Origin: Sphingobacteriales bacterium
GTDB taxonomy: Bacteria; Bacteroidota; Bacteroidia; Chitinophagales; Chitinophagaceae
Reading direction: 5' to 3'
NCBI GenBank assembly: GCA_003963365.1
Contig: RXJG01000004.1
Location: 1,122,554-1,186,553 of the forward strand
DNA: 64,000 nt
This document shows, one piece after another, positions 45,413 through 54,288 of this stretch (positions are counted from its first letter, which is position 1; each line of letters opens with the position of its first letter). A model generated the notes under the pieces. It did no database searches. It was not told where the DNA came from and saw only the letters and a program-made list of their open reading frames with translations. The position numbers were made by a program, and so were the translations under genes.

Positions 45413-46495
45413 GTGACTGCATTTACCATCAATAATATCAGCATAACAAAACAGTATGTTTATAGTGTTTTGTTGGTTTGTTTTGTATCCGTTCTTTGTT
45501 TTTTATTCTCCACTTATATTGAATACAGGGTAATTGCATTTTTATTGCTCGTCACGGTATCAGTTACGGCAGTATTATTTGATATTTTGCCGGTGTTACT
45601 GGCAGCTGTTTTAAGTGCTTTAATATGGGATTTCTTTTTTATTCCACCGCATTTTACATTCAGGGTGGGCACAACTGAAGATTTCTTTTTACTGTTAATG
45701 TATTTCGTTATTGCTTTAGTAAATGCTGTTCTTACACATAAAATAAGGCGGGTGGAAAAAATTGCTATGCAAAAAGAAGAAAAAGCAAAAACTGTAAAAT
45801 TATATAACACACTGCTTAACTCTTTATCCCACGAATTAAAAACACCCATTGCTACTATCATTGGAGCAACAGATAATTTACAAACAAATAATGTCAAACT
45901 AACACCACAAAACCGTCACGACCTTGTACAAGAAATTTCAAAGGCTACTGTAAGGCTGAACCAGCAGGTAGAAAACCTGCTTAATATGTCCCGGCTCGAT
46001 TCTGGATTTATTCAGCCCAAAAAGGAATGGAGTGATATCAGTGAAGTGATCTACGATGCTGTTAAACGAATAGAAGAAAATGGTATCCAGCAACAACTGG
46101 TGATCAATGTCAATCCATCAATCCCCTTGTTTAAACTGGACGAAGTAATGCTGGAACAAATAATTTATAACCTGCTTAATAATGCAGTTCAATATACACC
46201 TTCCACTTCACGAATTGATATAATGGCGATTAACCACGCAGATGTACTGCAGGTTGTTGTTGAAGATGAAGGCGCCGGATTTCCTGAAGCAGAATTAAAA
46301 AAAGTGTTTAACAAGTTTTACAGGCTTAAAAATGCCAAACCAGGCGGTACCGGGCTGGGTTTATCTATTGTTAAAGGTTTTACCGAAGCTATGGGGGGAA
46401 TAGTTTCGTTAGAGAACAGAAAAAGTGGAGGAGCGAAGTTCATTATAGAAATCCCGGCAGAAACCTCGTATCTCAAAAACCTTAAGAATGAGTAA
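45413..46495 (+). CDS. KdpD-like sensor histidine kinase lacking the KdpD N-terminal domain
   Basis: This kinase of about 360 residues begins with four membrane helices (DUF4118-type, as in the middle of KdpD: FFFIPPHFTFRVGTTEDF). It continues with HisKA (SLSHELKTPIATIIGATDNL, phosphorylated His) and HATPase_c (LEQIIYNLLNNAVQYTP, VEDEGAGFP, GTGLGLSIVKG). The cytoplasmic KdpD and Usp domains of E. coli KdpD are absent. The GTG at 45413 is preferred because the -7 box lies between it and the earlier TTG. It senses potassium or envelope stress by inference from homology and from the downstream Kup. The stop overlaps the regulator gene by 8 bp. Confidence 0.85.
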   Translation: MTAFTINNISITKQYVYSVLLVCFVSVLCFLFSTYIEYRVIAFLLLVTVSVTAVLFDILPVLLAAVLSALIWDFFFIPPHFTFRVGTTEDFFLLLMYFVIALVNAVLTHKIRRVEKIAMQKEEKAKTVKLYNTLLNSLSHELKTPIATIIGATDNLQTNNVKLTPQNRHDLVQEISKATVRLNQQVENLLNMSRLDSGFIQPKKEWSDISEVIYDAVKRIEENGIQQQLVINVNPSIPLFKLDEVMLEQIIYNLLNNAVQYTPSTSRIDIMAINHADVLQVVVEDEGAGFPEAELKKVFNKFYRLKNAKPGGTGLGLSIVKGFTEAMGGIVSLENRKSGGAKFIIEIPAETSYLKNLKNE

Positions 46496-47177
46496 CAAGG
46501 CTATAATATTAATTATTGATGATGAAGTGCAGATCCGCAGGCTGCTGGAAATTACTTTAGAGAGTAATGACTATGAAGTTCGTATGGCCGCAACAGCCAA
46601 AGAAGGGTTGATGCAAACCGCAATTCATCCACCCGATATGATATTACTGGATCTTGGATTACCAGATCAGCATGGACATGAAGTTTTACAAAAATTAAGA
46701 GGGTGGTATACTAACCCGATCATTATTTTATCTGTGCAGAGCGGTGAAGAAGATATTATAAAGGCACTTGACAATGGAGCTAATGATTACCTGGTTAAGC
46801 CTTTTCGTACCGGTGAACTGCTGGCAAGAATAAGATCTTCTCTTCGAACCAAAACAATACAGGAAAATAATCCTTTACTGGAGAATGGCAGTTTGCAAAT
46901 TGATCTTGCTGCAAGGGTGGTTAAAAAAAATAATGAAGTAATTAAGTTAACTGCCACTGAATACAACCTATTGGCATTACTGGCAAAAAACGAAGGGAAA
47001 GTTTTAACGCACCATTATCTGTTAAAAGAAGTTTGGGGGCCCGGTTATTTGAACCAGTCTCAATACCTGCGGGTTTTTATTGCCCAGGTAAGAAAGAAAA
47101 TTGAAACCGACCCTAATCGTCCCGAGTTCATTATTACAGAATCAGGTATCGGTTACCGGTATGTAAGCAAAGAGTAG
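46488..47177 (+). CDS. KdpE-like OmpR-family response regulator
   Basis: This 229-residue protein has a receiver domain (IILIIDDEVQIRRLL with the acidic pair, MILLDLGLPDQHG with the phospho-Asp, LSVQSGEEDIIKALDNGANDYLVKPF) and an OmpR/PhoB winged-helix DNA-binding domain (about 130-225, LTATEYNLLALLAKNEGKVLTH-type helix and VWGPGYLNQSQYLRVFIAQVRKKIE). The sequence is close to KdpE, including NQSQYLRVFIAQVRKKIE. It is probably phosphorylated by the overlapping kinase and may control kup, 24 bp downstream, as no kdpFABC is nearby. Confidence 0.92.
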   Translation: MSNKAIILIIDDEVQIRRLLEITLESNDYEVRMAATAKEGLMQTAIHPPDMILLDLGLPDQHGHEVLQKLRGWYTNPIIILSVQSGEEDIIKALDNGANDYLVKPFRTGELLARIRSSLRTKTIQENNPLLENGSLQIDLAARVVKKNNEVIKLTATEYNLLALLAKNEGKVLTHHYLLKEVWGPGYLNQSQYLRVFIAQVRKKIETDPNRPEFIITESGIGYRYVSKE

Positions 47178-47201
47178 TTCGCTGAAAATAACACTTAAAA
47201 T

Positions 47202-49169
47202 ATGAAATCAAGTAACAATCATTTAAACAAAGTAACGTTTGCGACGTTGCTGATTGCAATGGGCATTATTTACGGGGACATTGGTACGAGTCCCCTTTAT
47301 GTATTAAAAGCAATTGTTGGGGACCGAAAAATAGATGAAGTGCTGGTATATGGCGGGGTATCGCTCATCTTTTGGACATTATTTTTTCAAACTACCGTTA
47401 AATACATATGGCTTACACTCAGGGCCGATAATCATGGCGAAGGGGGCGTGTTTTCTTTATATGCTTTGGTAAGAAGGTACAGTAAAGGATTAGTGATAGT
47501 TACTATCCTGGGTGCCACCACTTTGCTGGCAGATGGCATTATTACACCACCAATCTCTGTGGCTTCAGCAATTGAGGGCTTGAATAGCGTAAAAGGAATG
47601 GAGAACATTATTGTGCCGGGAAACACTTTAACGGTAGGAATTGTTATTGGTATTATCACACTGCTTTTTTTCTTCCAGCGATTTGGTACCGAAGCAATAG
47701 GTAAAACATTCGGGCCTATTATGTTTATATGGTTCTCAATGCTGTTAGTGGCCGGCGGAGCAGAAATTATGCATTATCCCGAAGTATTAAAGGCACTTAG
47801 TCCGCACTACGGATTTATTTTATTAACGAAATACCCGCATGGCTTTTGGTTATTAGGTGCCGTGTTCCTCTGTACAACCGGGGCAGAAGCATTGTATAGC
47901 GACCTTGGCCATTGTGGCATTAAGAACATCCGGATAACATGGATTTTTGTAAAACTGAGTCTTGTTATAAATTATGCAGGACAGGCTGCCTGGATCATGC
48001 ACCGTAATATCCCGGAATTAAATGGAATGAATCCTTTTTTTGAAATGATGCCACACTGGTTCTTATTACCCAGTATTTTTATTGCCACTGCTGCTACTAT
48101 TATTGCGTCACAGGCACTTATCAGCGGATCCTTTACACTCGTAAGTGAAGCAATGAATCTTAATTTCTGGCCAAGAGTTACGGTAAGGCAACCATCCGAT
48201 ATTAAAGGACAAATATATATTCCCAGTGTAAATACTATTTTGTGGTTCGGCTGTATTCTTATGATCCTTTATTTCCGTGCTTCCTCACATATGGAAGCAG
48301 CATACGGTTTTTCTATCACTATTGCCATGATGATGACCACCGTGCTGCTCAATTATTATTTATTATTCCGGTTAAAATGGAGCCAGGTGAAAGTAGCCAT
48401 TATCATTGGCGTATTTGCTGTTATTGAAACATCTTTCTTTATTGCAAATGTGGCAAAAATTAAAGAACGGTGGATGTTCCTCTTTTTTGAATTATTCATT
48501 TTTCTTACCATGTATGTATGGTATTATGCCCGCAAGATCAATAACCGTTTCGTAAAATTTGTTGATCTTGGTAAATACACACAACAGTTAATTGAACTGA
48601 GCGAAGATGATACCATAGAGAAATTTTCGACTCACTTAATTTATTTAACCAAGGCTAATTCCCGTACACAAATGGAAGAGAAGGTGATCAAATCAATATT
48701 TGCAAAAAAACCAAAACGTGCAGACGTATATTGGTTTCTTCATATTAACCGCACAGAAGACCCTTATAATATGAGTTTTGATGTGTCTGAACTGGTGGAT
48801 GATAAAGTTATTAAAGTGAATATTAACCTTGGTTTTCGTATTCAGCCTAAAACGGAAGTTTATTTTAAAAAGATAGTACAGGAACTGGTGGCAAACAAAG
48901 AACTTAATCTTCATATAAGACCTGATGGCTCGACTAAATATAATCCTGAACCAGATTTTAAGTTTGTTGTAATTGAAAAATTCCTTTCCGTTGAAAATGA
49001 ATTTGCTTTGGGAGAAGGGATGCTTTTAAATGCATATTTCAAATTAAAGAACCTGAGCTTAAGTGACGAGCAGGCATTTGGACTGGATAAAAGCGATGTT
49101 ATTGTAGAGCATGTGCCGTTGGTGTACCAGCCCATGCAGCAAATTGCACTTAGCAGAACAATGGTATAA
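47202..49169 (+). CDS. kup: Kup potassium uptake permease
   Basis: Kup imports potassium with protons in the inner membrane. The 655-residue protein starts with the family signature MGIIYGDIGTSPLYVLKAI and has about twelve hydrophobic segments to residue ~440. These include NHGEGGVFSLYALVRRY, TLLADGIITPPISVASAIEG and LGAVFLCTTGAEALYSDLGHCG, and a hydrophilic C-terminal domain of about 200 residues follows. The gene is third in an operon with a KdpD/KdpE-like pair. A long hairpin follows the stop. Confidence 0.95.
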   Translation: MKSSNNHLNKVTFATLLIAMGIIYGDIGTSPLYVLKAIVGDRKIDEVLVYGGVSLIFWTLFFQTTVKYIWLTLRADNHGEGGVFSLYALVRRYSKGLVIVTILGATTLLADGIITPPISVASAIEGLNSVKGMENIIVPGNTLTVGIVIGIITLLFFFQRFGTEAIGKTFGPIMFIWFSMLLVAGGAEIMHYPEVLKALSPHYGFILLTKYPHGFWLLGAVFLCTTGAEALYSDLGHCGIKNIRITWIFVKLSLVINYAGQAAWIMHRNIPELNGMNPFFEMMPHWFLLPSIFIATAATIIASQALISGSFTLVSEAMNLNFWPRVTVRQPSDIKGQIYIPSVNTILWFGCILMILYFRASSHMEAAYGFSITIAMMMTTVLLNYYLLFRLKWSQVKVAIIIGVFAVIETSFFIANVAKIKERWMFLFFELFIFLTMYVWYYARKINNRFVKFVDLGKYTQQLIELSEDDTIEKFSTHLIYLTKANSRTQMEEKVIKSIFAKKPKRADVYWFLHINRTEDPYNMSFDVSELVDDKVIKVNINLGFRIQPKTEVYFKKIVQELVANKELNLHIRPDGSTKYNPEPDFKFVVIEKFLSVENEFALGEGMLLNAYFKLKNLSLSDEQAFGLDKSDVIVEHVPLVYQPMQQIALSRTMV

Positions 49170-49193
49170 TATTTTTAACTTAGAAAATTAGTT

Positions 49194-49236
49194 AGCAGCG
49201 CTATCTTTATTTATAACAGATGGCGCTGCTTGTTTT
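49194..49236 (+). terminator. Terminator of the kup operon
   Basis: AGCAGCGCTATCT pairs with AGATGGCGCTGCT (13 bp with one G-T wobble) around an 11-nt loop, followed by TGTTTTG. Confidence 0.75.
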
Positions 49237-49239
49237 GAA

Positions 49240-49645
49240 TTACTTATTACAAGAATTTTCCAGCTGATGCAGTATTTGCAAAATCAACTCATTTATATTT
49301 TCGGGGTGTTTTAATATCGCTTCAATATCCTGCTCACCTTTTTTAAGATGCTACCCTGTTAATTTAGTTCAGGCTGTATAGCATTCTTTCCTGCTTCCAT
49401 GTGATGAGGGAGTAATTGATGCAAAGCACTAAAGGTTTGTTCAAATAATTTTTCTTCATCTTCATAATAGTCCGCCAGTACCGGGTCACCCAAAAATTTT
49501 TTACATGAGTAAGTTTAACACTACTGTTTTTTTAAGTTTATCCATTTCTTCTTCAGCGGTGGATGCAGGGAGAGAGATGTAAGCCGGGCATTTAACTAAT
49601 TGTGCCCTGTCTTTTTCACTGCGTATTTTGTTATTGTAATCTTAT
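49240..49645 (-). pseudogene. Decayed gene for a small helical protein
   Basis: On the minus strand, protein-like segments appear in changing frames. LVKCPAYISLPAST and EEEMDKLKKTVVL (about 49643-49510) end at a TAA. LGDPVLADYYEDEEKLFEQ and FSALHQLLPHHMEAG (about 49505-49370) end at a TAA. KKGEQDIEAILKHPENINEL (about 49345-49243) ends at the last stop. The order and the sequence LVKCPAYISL recall small cytosolic helical proteins of Bacteroidota (about 140 residues); the family name is uncertain. At least two frameshifts or stops have broken the frame and no start is left. Confidence 0.6.
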
Positions 49646-49698
49646 TAAATCTTCAGGCAATAAATAGAAAAGACACTTCTGCATTAAAGAGTATAGAT

Positions 49699-50136
49699 TT
49701 ACTTATCCGGGATGGTAACCATTTTTTTAATTCTCCATCCTCCTGGTGACAGCCTTATCCAGTTTGCCGTAAACTGACCGCTTAGTTTTACCGTATCTTT
49801 TGAGGGGAGGATGGTAACCTGTTTATAGTTTCCTTTCTGTATGGCACTGTCACCAGTGATGACTATTTGAGTTGTTTGAGAATGATTGGATAATACCCTG
49901 AACTCAGCAAATTTTTTTAAAAACCGGCTGATGGAATCTCTGCCTTTGGCAACCTCTCCCAATTCACCATCCGGGCTGTACATAAACGCAATTGAATCTG
50001 TATTCATTTTCATCAACTGGTCATCATATTTCTGCATAGCGGCAATTATTTCCTGCTGCTGATATGGCGGCGGCTGGTTACAGGCATATATTAAAAGCAG
50101 GTTGCCTGTAAGCAAGATAAAGATGAAGTGTTTCAT
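49699..50136 (-). CDS. SnoaL/DUF4440-like lipoprotein
   Basis: This 145-residue protein has a lipoprotein signal peptide (MKHFIFILLTGNLLLIYAC, lipobox Cys at 19) and a SnoaL-like domain: IIAAMQKYDDQLMKMNTDSIAFMYSPDGELGEVAKGRDSI-type first helix and strand, later QKGNYKQVTIL and ANWIRLSPGGWRIKKM. The fold is a small cone-shaped alpha+beta barrel. It is probably anchored in the inner or outer membrane facing the periplasm. The family includes isomerases and ligand binders; activity is unknown. Confidence 0.85.
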   Translation of the reverse strand: MKHFIFILLTGNLLLIYACNQPPPYQQQEIIAAMQKYDDQLMKMNTDSIAFMYSPDGELGEVAKGRDSISRFLKKFAEFRVLSNHSQTTQIVITGDSAIQKGNYKQVTILPSKDTVKLSGQFTANWIRLSPGGWRIKKMVTIPDK

Positions 50137-50483
50137 ACCGCATTACTTTGTGGTGAATATAATAAACTTTTAAATTGCCTGGTATACACCAATATAAACT
50201 TGAGTGCAACCTGCCTTAAACAGGGATGACTTATTATTCCCACCCTTATTAAACTAGCTTCGTAGAGAGCGAATATTGATTGCGGCGGACTGAATTACTT
50301 TATCAACCGTTATGGTCATTTTTTTTGTATTATTATTTCCGGATGGAAATGGGCATGTAAATTTTGGATAGAAACGAATGTGAGCCCATTGTTACTGGTT
50401 GAATCACTGAAGGGATTACTGACAAAATATAAAGAAGTTTAAGAGCTTACATTTTATTTATACTTGCTGTGAATTAAAAAACA
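50137..50483. other. Intergenic region with a startless open frame
   Basis: Nothing firm is seen. A plus-strand frame open from 50266 to 50442 lacks a start codon. It ends with helix-like SPLLLVESLKGLLTKYKEV and might be the tail of a lost gene. Confidence 0.35.
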
Positions 50484-50509
50484 AAAGCCCCGAAGTAATT
50501 CGGGGCTTT
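50484..50509 (-). terminator. Terminator of the H1-like/rpmA/rplU cluster
   Basis: An 11-bp stem AAAGCCCCGAA / TTCGGGGCTTT with a 4-nt loop is followed by a T-run on the minus strand. Confidence 0.88.
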
Positions 50510-50540
50510 AAGTATGTTTCGCTTTTTTGAAAGCTCAAGC

Positions 50541-50624
50541 TTACTTCTTCTTAGCAGCTTTTTTCTTAGGAGCAGCTTTCTTTTTAGGAGCAGCTTTCTT
50601 AGCAGCTTTTTTCTTTGTTGCCAT
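50541..50624 (-). CDS. 27-residue Lys/Ala-rich histone-H1-like peptide
   Basis: A small frame of 27 codons starts ATG-GCA-ACA and encodes only Lys, Ala, Pro and the initial Met and Thr: repeats of K-K-x-A-A and A-A-P-K-K-K, ending K-K-K. It contains 15 Lys and has the composition of the C-terminal tail of histone H1 and of bacterial H1-like (Hc1/AlgP type) proteins, so it probably binds nucleic acid. It sits between rpmA and the terminator, suggesting cotranscription with ribosomal proteins. It is too short for most gene finders; the repetitive composition is an alternative explanation for the open frame. Confidence 0.7.
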   Translation of the reverse strand: MATKKKAAKKAAPKKKAAPKKKAAKKK

Positions 50625-50713
50625 TTTTTTAGAATTTAATGTTAGTAAAAAGAATTTAACGTTATAAAAATAACAACTTCTTTTTAACTACCAAATTTTT
50701 TTTGGCAAAAGTT

Positions 50714-50980
50714 TTATGCAGTAACTGCTACAGGATTAACGCTTACAACTGTTTTATCACCTTTACTTTTTCTGAATTCAACTACTCCATCCGCTAATGC
50801 AAACAAAGTATAATCTTTACCAACACCAACATTTTTACCAGGATGATAAACTGTACCACGTTGACGAATGATGATATTACCAGCTAATGCAGGCTGACCA
50901 CCAAATATTTTAACACCGAGACGTTTGCTTTGTGAGTCGCGGCCGTTCTTTACACTACCTTCACCTTTCTTATGTGCCAT
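50714..50980 (-). CDS. rpmA: 50S ribosomal protein L27
   Basis: This 88-residue protein has the L27 start [23 protein letters not shown], whose N-terminus reaches toward the peptidyl transferase centre. [30 protein letters not shown] follows the family pattern. The gene follows rplU by 58 bp in the common rplU-rpmA order. The usual Firmicutes-type N-terminal pro-sequence is absent, as expected here. Confidence 0.97.
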   Translation of the reverse strand: MAHKKGEGSVKNGRDSQSKRLGVKIFGGQPALAGNIIIRQRGTVYHPGKNVGVGKDYTLFALADGVVEFRKSKGDKTVVSVNPVAVTA

Positions 50981-51038
50981 CTTTTAAAAGATTTTAATTT
51001 TAATATTTTAATTACTGGTTGCGTTTAATTAAAATAAA

Positions 51039-51341
51039 TTAAGCAATGCCCGTTACTTTAATTTGTGTGTACAAAGTACGGTGACCATGTTTTTTACGAA
51101 AACCTTTTCTTCTTTTTTGTTTGTAGGCGATAACAGTATCACCTTTTACTTCACCAACAATTTCAGCACTTACTTTTGCTTTCACATCTTTACCAACAGA
51201 AATTTTTCCATCGTTGTCTACAAACAATACATCTGTAAACTCAACTTTGTCCCCGGCAGCACCATCAATATGAGGTACATACAGGTTTTGGTCTTTTTGC
51301 ACTTTAAATTGCTGACCGGCGATTTTTACTACTGCGAACAT
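51039..51341 (-). CDS. rplU: 50S ribosomal protein L21
   Basis: This 100-residue protein matches L21: MFAVVKIAGQQFKVQKDQ at the start, VEFTDVLFVDNDGKISVG in the middle and YKQKRRKGFRKKHGHRTLYTQIKVTGI at the end, which binds 23S rRNA. It is the first gene of the rplU-rpmA operon, read from a near-perfect promoter 23 bp upstream of the ATG. Confidence 0.97.
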   Translation of the reverse strand: MFAVVKIAGQQFKVQKDQNLYVPHIDGAAGDKVEFTDVLFVDNDGKISVGKDVKAKVSAEIVGEVKGDTVIAYKQKRRKGFRKKHGHRTLYTQIKVTGIA

Positions 51342-51363
51342 AACTATCCAATTATTAGGGGTG

Positions 51364-51394
51364 CAAAGGTAGGGTAAAAATTATTCCTGACAAA
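51364..51394 (-). promoter_or_regulatory. Promoter of rplU-rpmA
   Basis: On the minus strand TTTG (51394-51391), 19 nt, TACCTTTG (51371-51364) matches the Bacteroidota promoter pattern exactly. The predicted leader is about 17 nt. Confidence 0.82.
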
Positions 51395-51449
51395 CAGTTT
51401 GAGGAAAAAATGTCATCAATTTTAACTCGCTGATTCCGAAAGGCAAATT

Positions 51450-51457
51450 TATATTTG
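51450..51457 (+). promoter_or_regulatory. Putative -7 box of the GH3 gene
   Basis: TATATTTG matches TAnnTTTG and ends 24 nt before the ATG at 51482. No TTG at normal spacing; divergent from the rplU promoter. Confidence 0.45.
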
Positions 51458-51481
51458 TGCCCTCATATTTAACCCGCTTTA

Positions 51482-52978
51482 ATGAACATAAAATCGCTTT
51501 TGGCAAAACCTTTTGCCGGCTTTATTCACAGCAAGATCAGGAAGGGGATGGAAACAGCTGTTCAGGACCAGGAAGCCATCTTCCAGGAACTGGTAAAAGT
51601 GGGTCGGAAGACGGAATTTGGAAAAGACCATGGTTTTGACCAGGTAAATAGCTATGAAGACTTTAAAAAAGCTGTGCCCATCCGGGATTACGAACAATTC
51701 AAATCCTATATTCAAAAAATTAAGGAAGGTAAGCATAATGTGCTTTGGAAAGGGCGACCCATTTATTTTGCCAAAACATCCGGCACCACCAGCGGCATTA
51801 AATACATTCCTATTACCAAAGAATCTATTCCCAATCATATTAACACGGCCCGTAATGCATTGCTTTGTTATATAGCTGAAACAGGTAATGCTGCCTTTAC
51901 TAATAAAAAGATGATATTCTTATCCGGTTCGCCAGAGCTGGATAGAATCGGCGATATTCCAACCGGTCGGCTGAGTGGAATTGTGAATCATCATGTGCCA
52001 AAATATTTGCGGACAAACCAGCTTCCTTCATATGAAACCAATTGTATTGAAGACTGGGAAACCAAACTGGATAAAATTGTGGAGGAAACGATTAAAGAAG
52101 ATATGGGGTTGATTAGTGGCATTCCGCCATGGATGCAGATGTATTTTGACCGGCTGGTTGAAAAGAGTGGTAAACCAGTAAGTGAACTTTTCCCCAATTT
52201 TAGTGTAATGGTACAGGGCGGTGTAAATTTTGAGCCATACAAAGCCAGGTTATTTGACACAATCGGAAAGAAGATTGATACCATTGAGCTTTTTCCTGCC
52301 AGTGAAGGTTTCTTTGCTTTTCAGGATTCACAAACGGAGCCCGGCTTGTTGTTAAATACCAACTCCGGTATCTTTTTTGAATTTATTCCGGCGCAGGAGA
52401 TATTTAATGAAAATCCGGCACGATTAAGTTTGAAAGATGTGAAAGCAGGAGAGAACTATGTTTTAGTTATTAATAATAATGCAGGACTGTGGGGCTACAA
52501 TGTTGGTGATACCGTAAAATTTGTTTCTACCAATCCATATCGTTTAGTAGTAAGTGGTAGAGTAAAACATTTTATTTCTGCTTTTGGGGAACATGTAATT
52601 GGTGAAGAAGTAGAATACAGTTTGCAAAAAGCTGCAGAAGAAGCAGGATTGAAGATTGTGGAGTTTACAGTAGCGCCTATGATTCAGCAGGGCGAAGGAA
52701 AGAGTTACCACGAATGGTTTATTGAATTTGAAAACGCACCGGGTGATATTAATGCATTTGCTAAAAAAATAGATGATAATCTTCGTGGTAAGAATATTTA
52801 TTATGATGATTTAATAACCGGGAATATCCTGGAGCGGTTGCAGGTAAGAACCATGGAAAAAAACGGTTTTATCAACTACATGAAATCGATAGGTAAACTG
52901 GGCGGACAAAATAAAGTGCCGAGGCTTAGTAACGACAGAAAGATAGCTGATGAGTTGATGAATTACGTTATAAAATAG
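51482..52978 (+). CDS. GH3 family acyl-adenylating protein
   Basis: This 498-residue protein is of the GH3 family (plant auxin-amino acid conjugating enzymes and bacterial relatives), related to acyl-CoA synthetase-like adenylating enzymes. It shows YEDFKKAVPIRDYEQFKSYI near the start, the phosphate-binding motif YFAKTSGTTSGIKYIPIT, FPNFSVMVQGGVNFEPY, FPASEGFFAFQ and WGYNVGDTVKFVS, and a C-terminal lid from about residue 365. It is cytosolic. The acid and amino acceptors are unknown in bacteria. The start fits the promoter, and the first codons MNIKSLLAKPFAGFIH are family-typical. Confidence 0.9.
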   Translation: MNIKSLLAKPFAGFIHSKIRKGMETAVQDQEAIFQELVKVGRKTEFGKDHGFDQVNSYEDFKKAVPIRDYEQFKSYIQKIKEGKHNVLWKGRPIYFAKTSGTTSGIKYIPITKESIPNHINTARNALLCYIAETGNAAFTNKKMIFLSGSPELDRIGDIPTGRLSGIVNHHVPKYLRTNQLPSYETNCIEDWETKLDKIVEETIKEDMGLISGIPPWMQMYFDRLVEKSGKPVSELFPNFSVMVQGGVNFEPYKARLFDTIGKKIDTIELFPASEGFFAFQDSQTEPGLLLNTNSGIFFEFIPAQEIFNENPARLSLKDVKAGENYVLVINNNAGLWGYNVGDTVKFVSTNPYRLVVSGRVKHFISAFGEHVIGEEVEYSLQKAAEEAGLKIVEFTVAPMIQQGEGKSYHEWFIEFENAPGDINAFAKKIDDNLRGKNIYYDDLITGNILERLQVRTMEKNGFINYMKSIGKLGGQNKVPRLSNDRKIADELMNYVIK

Positions 52979-53040
52979 TTACATTGTGTGCCTCAAATAA
53001 CTGACTAAATTTATTTTCCTTTCATCCGACTGATTGGTAT

Positions 53041-54195
53041 ATGAAAAAACGAATTGCCATATTTGGTTCCACTGGTTCTATAGGAACGCAGGCGCTGGAT
53101 GTTATTGAATCCAACCCGGATAAATTTGAGGTGGAAATTCTCACAGCGCATCATAATGATGAATTACTCATTCAGCAGGCGCTTAAGTTTAAACCCAATG
53201 CCGTAGTAATTGTAGATGAAAAGAAATATACAGGAGTTAAAGACGCTTTAGCTTCAACCGATATAAAAGTATTTGCCGGTGAAAGTTCACTGGAAGACGT
53301 AGCAGCATTTAACAGTTATGATTTAATGCTGGCAGCCATTGTAGGTTTTGCCGGATTAAAACCTACTATCAAAGCTATTGAAAACGGTAAACCCATAGCA
53401 TTGGCTAACAAAGAAACATTAGTAGTGGCGGGTGATGTGGTAATGAAGTTAGCAGTTGAAAAAAGAGTTCCGGTTATACCAGTAGATTCAGAGCACTCAG
53501 CCATTTTCCAATGTTTAGTAGGTGAATCAAGAAATCCTATTGAAAGAATTATACTCACTGCATCCGGCGGCCCTTTTCTGGGAAGAAAACCTAACTACCT
53601 TGTTAATGTAAAAAGAGAACATGCTTTGCAGCATCCTAACTGGAGCATGGGTACAAAAATTACTATTGACTCTGCTACATTAATGAATAAAGGGCTGGAG
53701 ATGATTGAAGCTAAGTGGCTGTTCAATCTTGAACCAGAACAAGTGCAGGTGGTGGTGCATCCGCAAAGTATCATCCACAGTATGGTACAGTTCCGGGATG
53801 GAAGCATTAAGGCACAAATGGGTTTGCCCGATATGAAATTGCCCATTCAATATGCCATGGCTTTTCCTCAGCGAATTCCAAATAATTTTCCCCGGTTTGA
53901 TTTTAACAAATCATCCCAGTTAACTTTTGAAGCACCGGATACCAAAACCTTCCGTAACCTGGCATTGGCAACAGACGCATTATATAAAGGAGGTAACCTG
54001 CCCTGTATAATGAATGCAGCCAACGAGCTGGCAGTGTGGGCATTCCTTCGCAACCGCATTGGTTTCCTGGATATGACCAATGTTATTGAACAAACAATGG
54101 AAAGAGTAACATTCATCGAAAACCCAACCCTGGAGGAGTACTTCGACAGCGACGGTGAGGCCCGCAATTACGCCGCTTCTTTAATTCAACTTTAA
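53041..54195 (+). CDS. dxr: 1-deoxy-D-xylulose-5-phosphate reductoisomerase
   Basis: Dxr (IspC) makes methylerythritol phosphate from deoxyxylulose phosphate with NADPH, the committed step of MEP isoprenoid synthesis. Visible are GSTGSIGTQALDVI (NADPH binding), ALANKETLVVAGD, PVDSEHSAIFQCL (metal and substrate), LTASGGPF, NWSMGTKITIDSATLMNKGLEMIEAKWLF and HPQSIIHSMVQF. The length (384) is standard. It lies 62 bp after the GH3 gene and 93 bp before rseP, an order common in this phylum. Confidence 0.97.
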   Translation: MKKRIAIFGSTGSIGTQALDVIESNPDKFEVEILTAHHNDELLIQQALKFKPNAVVIVDEKKYTGVKDALASTDIKVFAGESSLEDVAAFNSYDLMLAAIVGFAGLKPTIKAIENGKPIALANKETLVVAGDVVMKLAVEKRVPVIPVDSEHSAIFQCLVGESRNPIERIILTASGGPFLGRKPNYLVNVKREHALQHPNWSMGTKITIDSATLMNKGLEMIEAKWLFNLEPEQVQVVVHPQSIIHSMVQFRDGSIKAQMGLPDMKLPIQYAMAFPQRIPNNFPRFDFNKSSQLTFEAPDTKTFRNLALATDALYKGGNLPCIMNAANELAVWAFLRNRIGFLDMTNVIEQTMERVTFIENPTLEEYFDSDGEARNYAASLIQL

Positions 54196-54288
54196 CTTAT
54201 ATGAGCCTTTAAACGGGTAAAATAGTTTACTAAAGGCTGAAGAATCAATTTTATTTGCCGGATATTTGCAAACCTTAATAATACAAGA

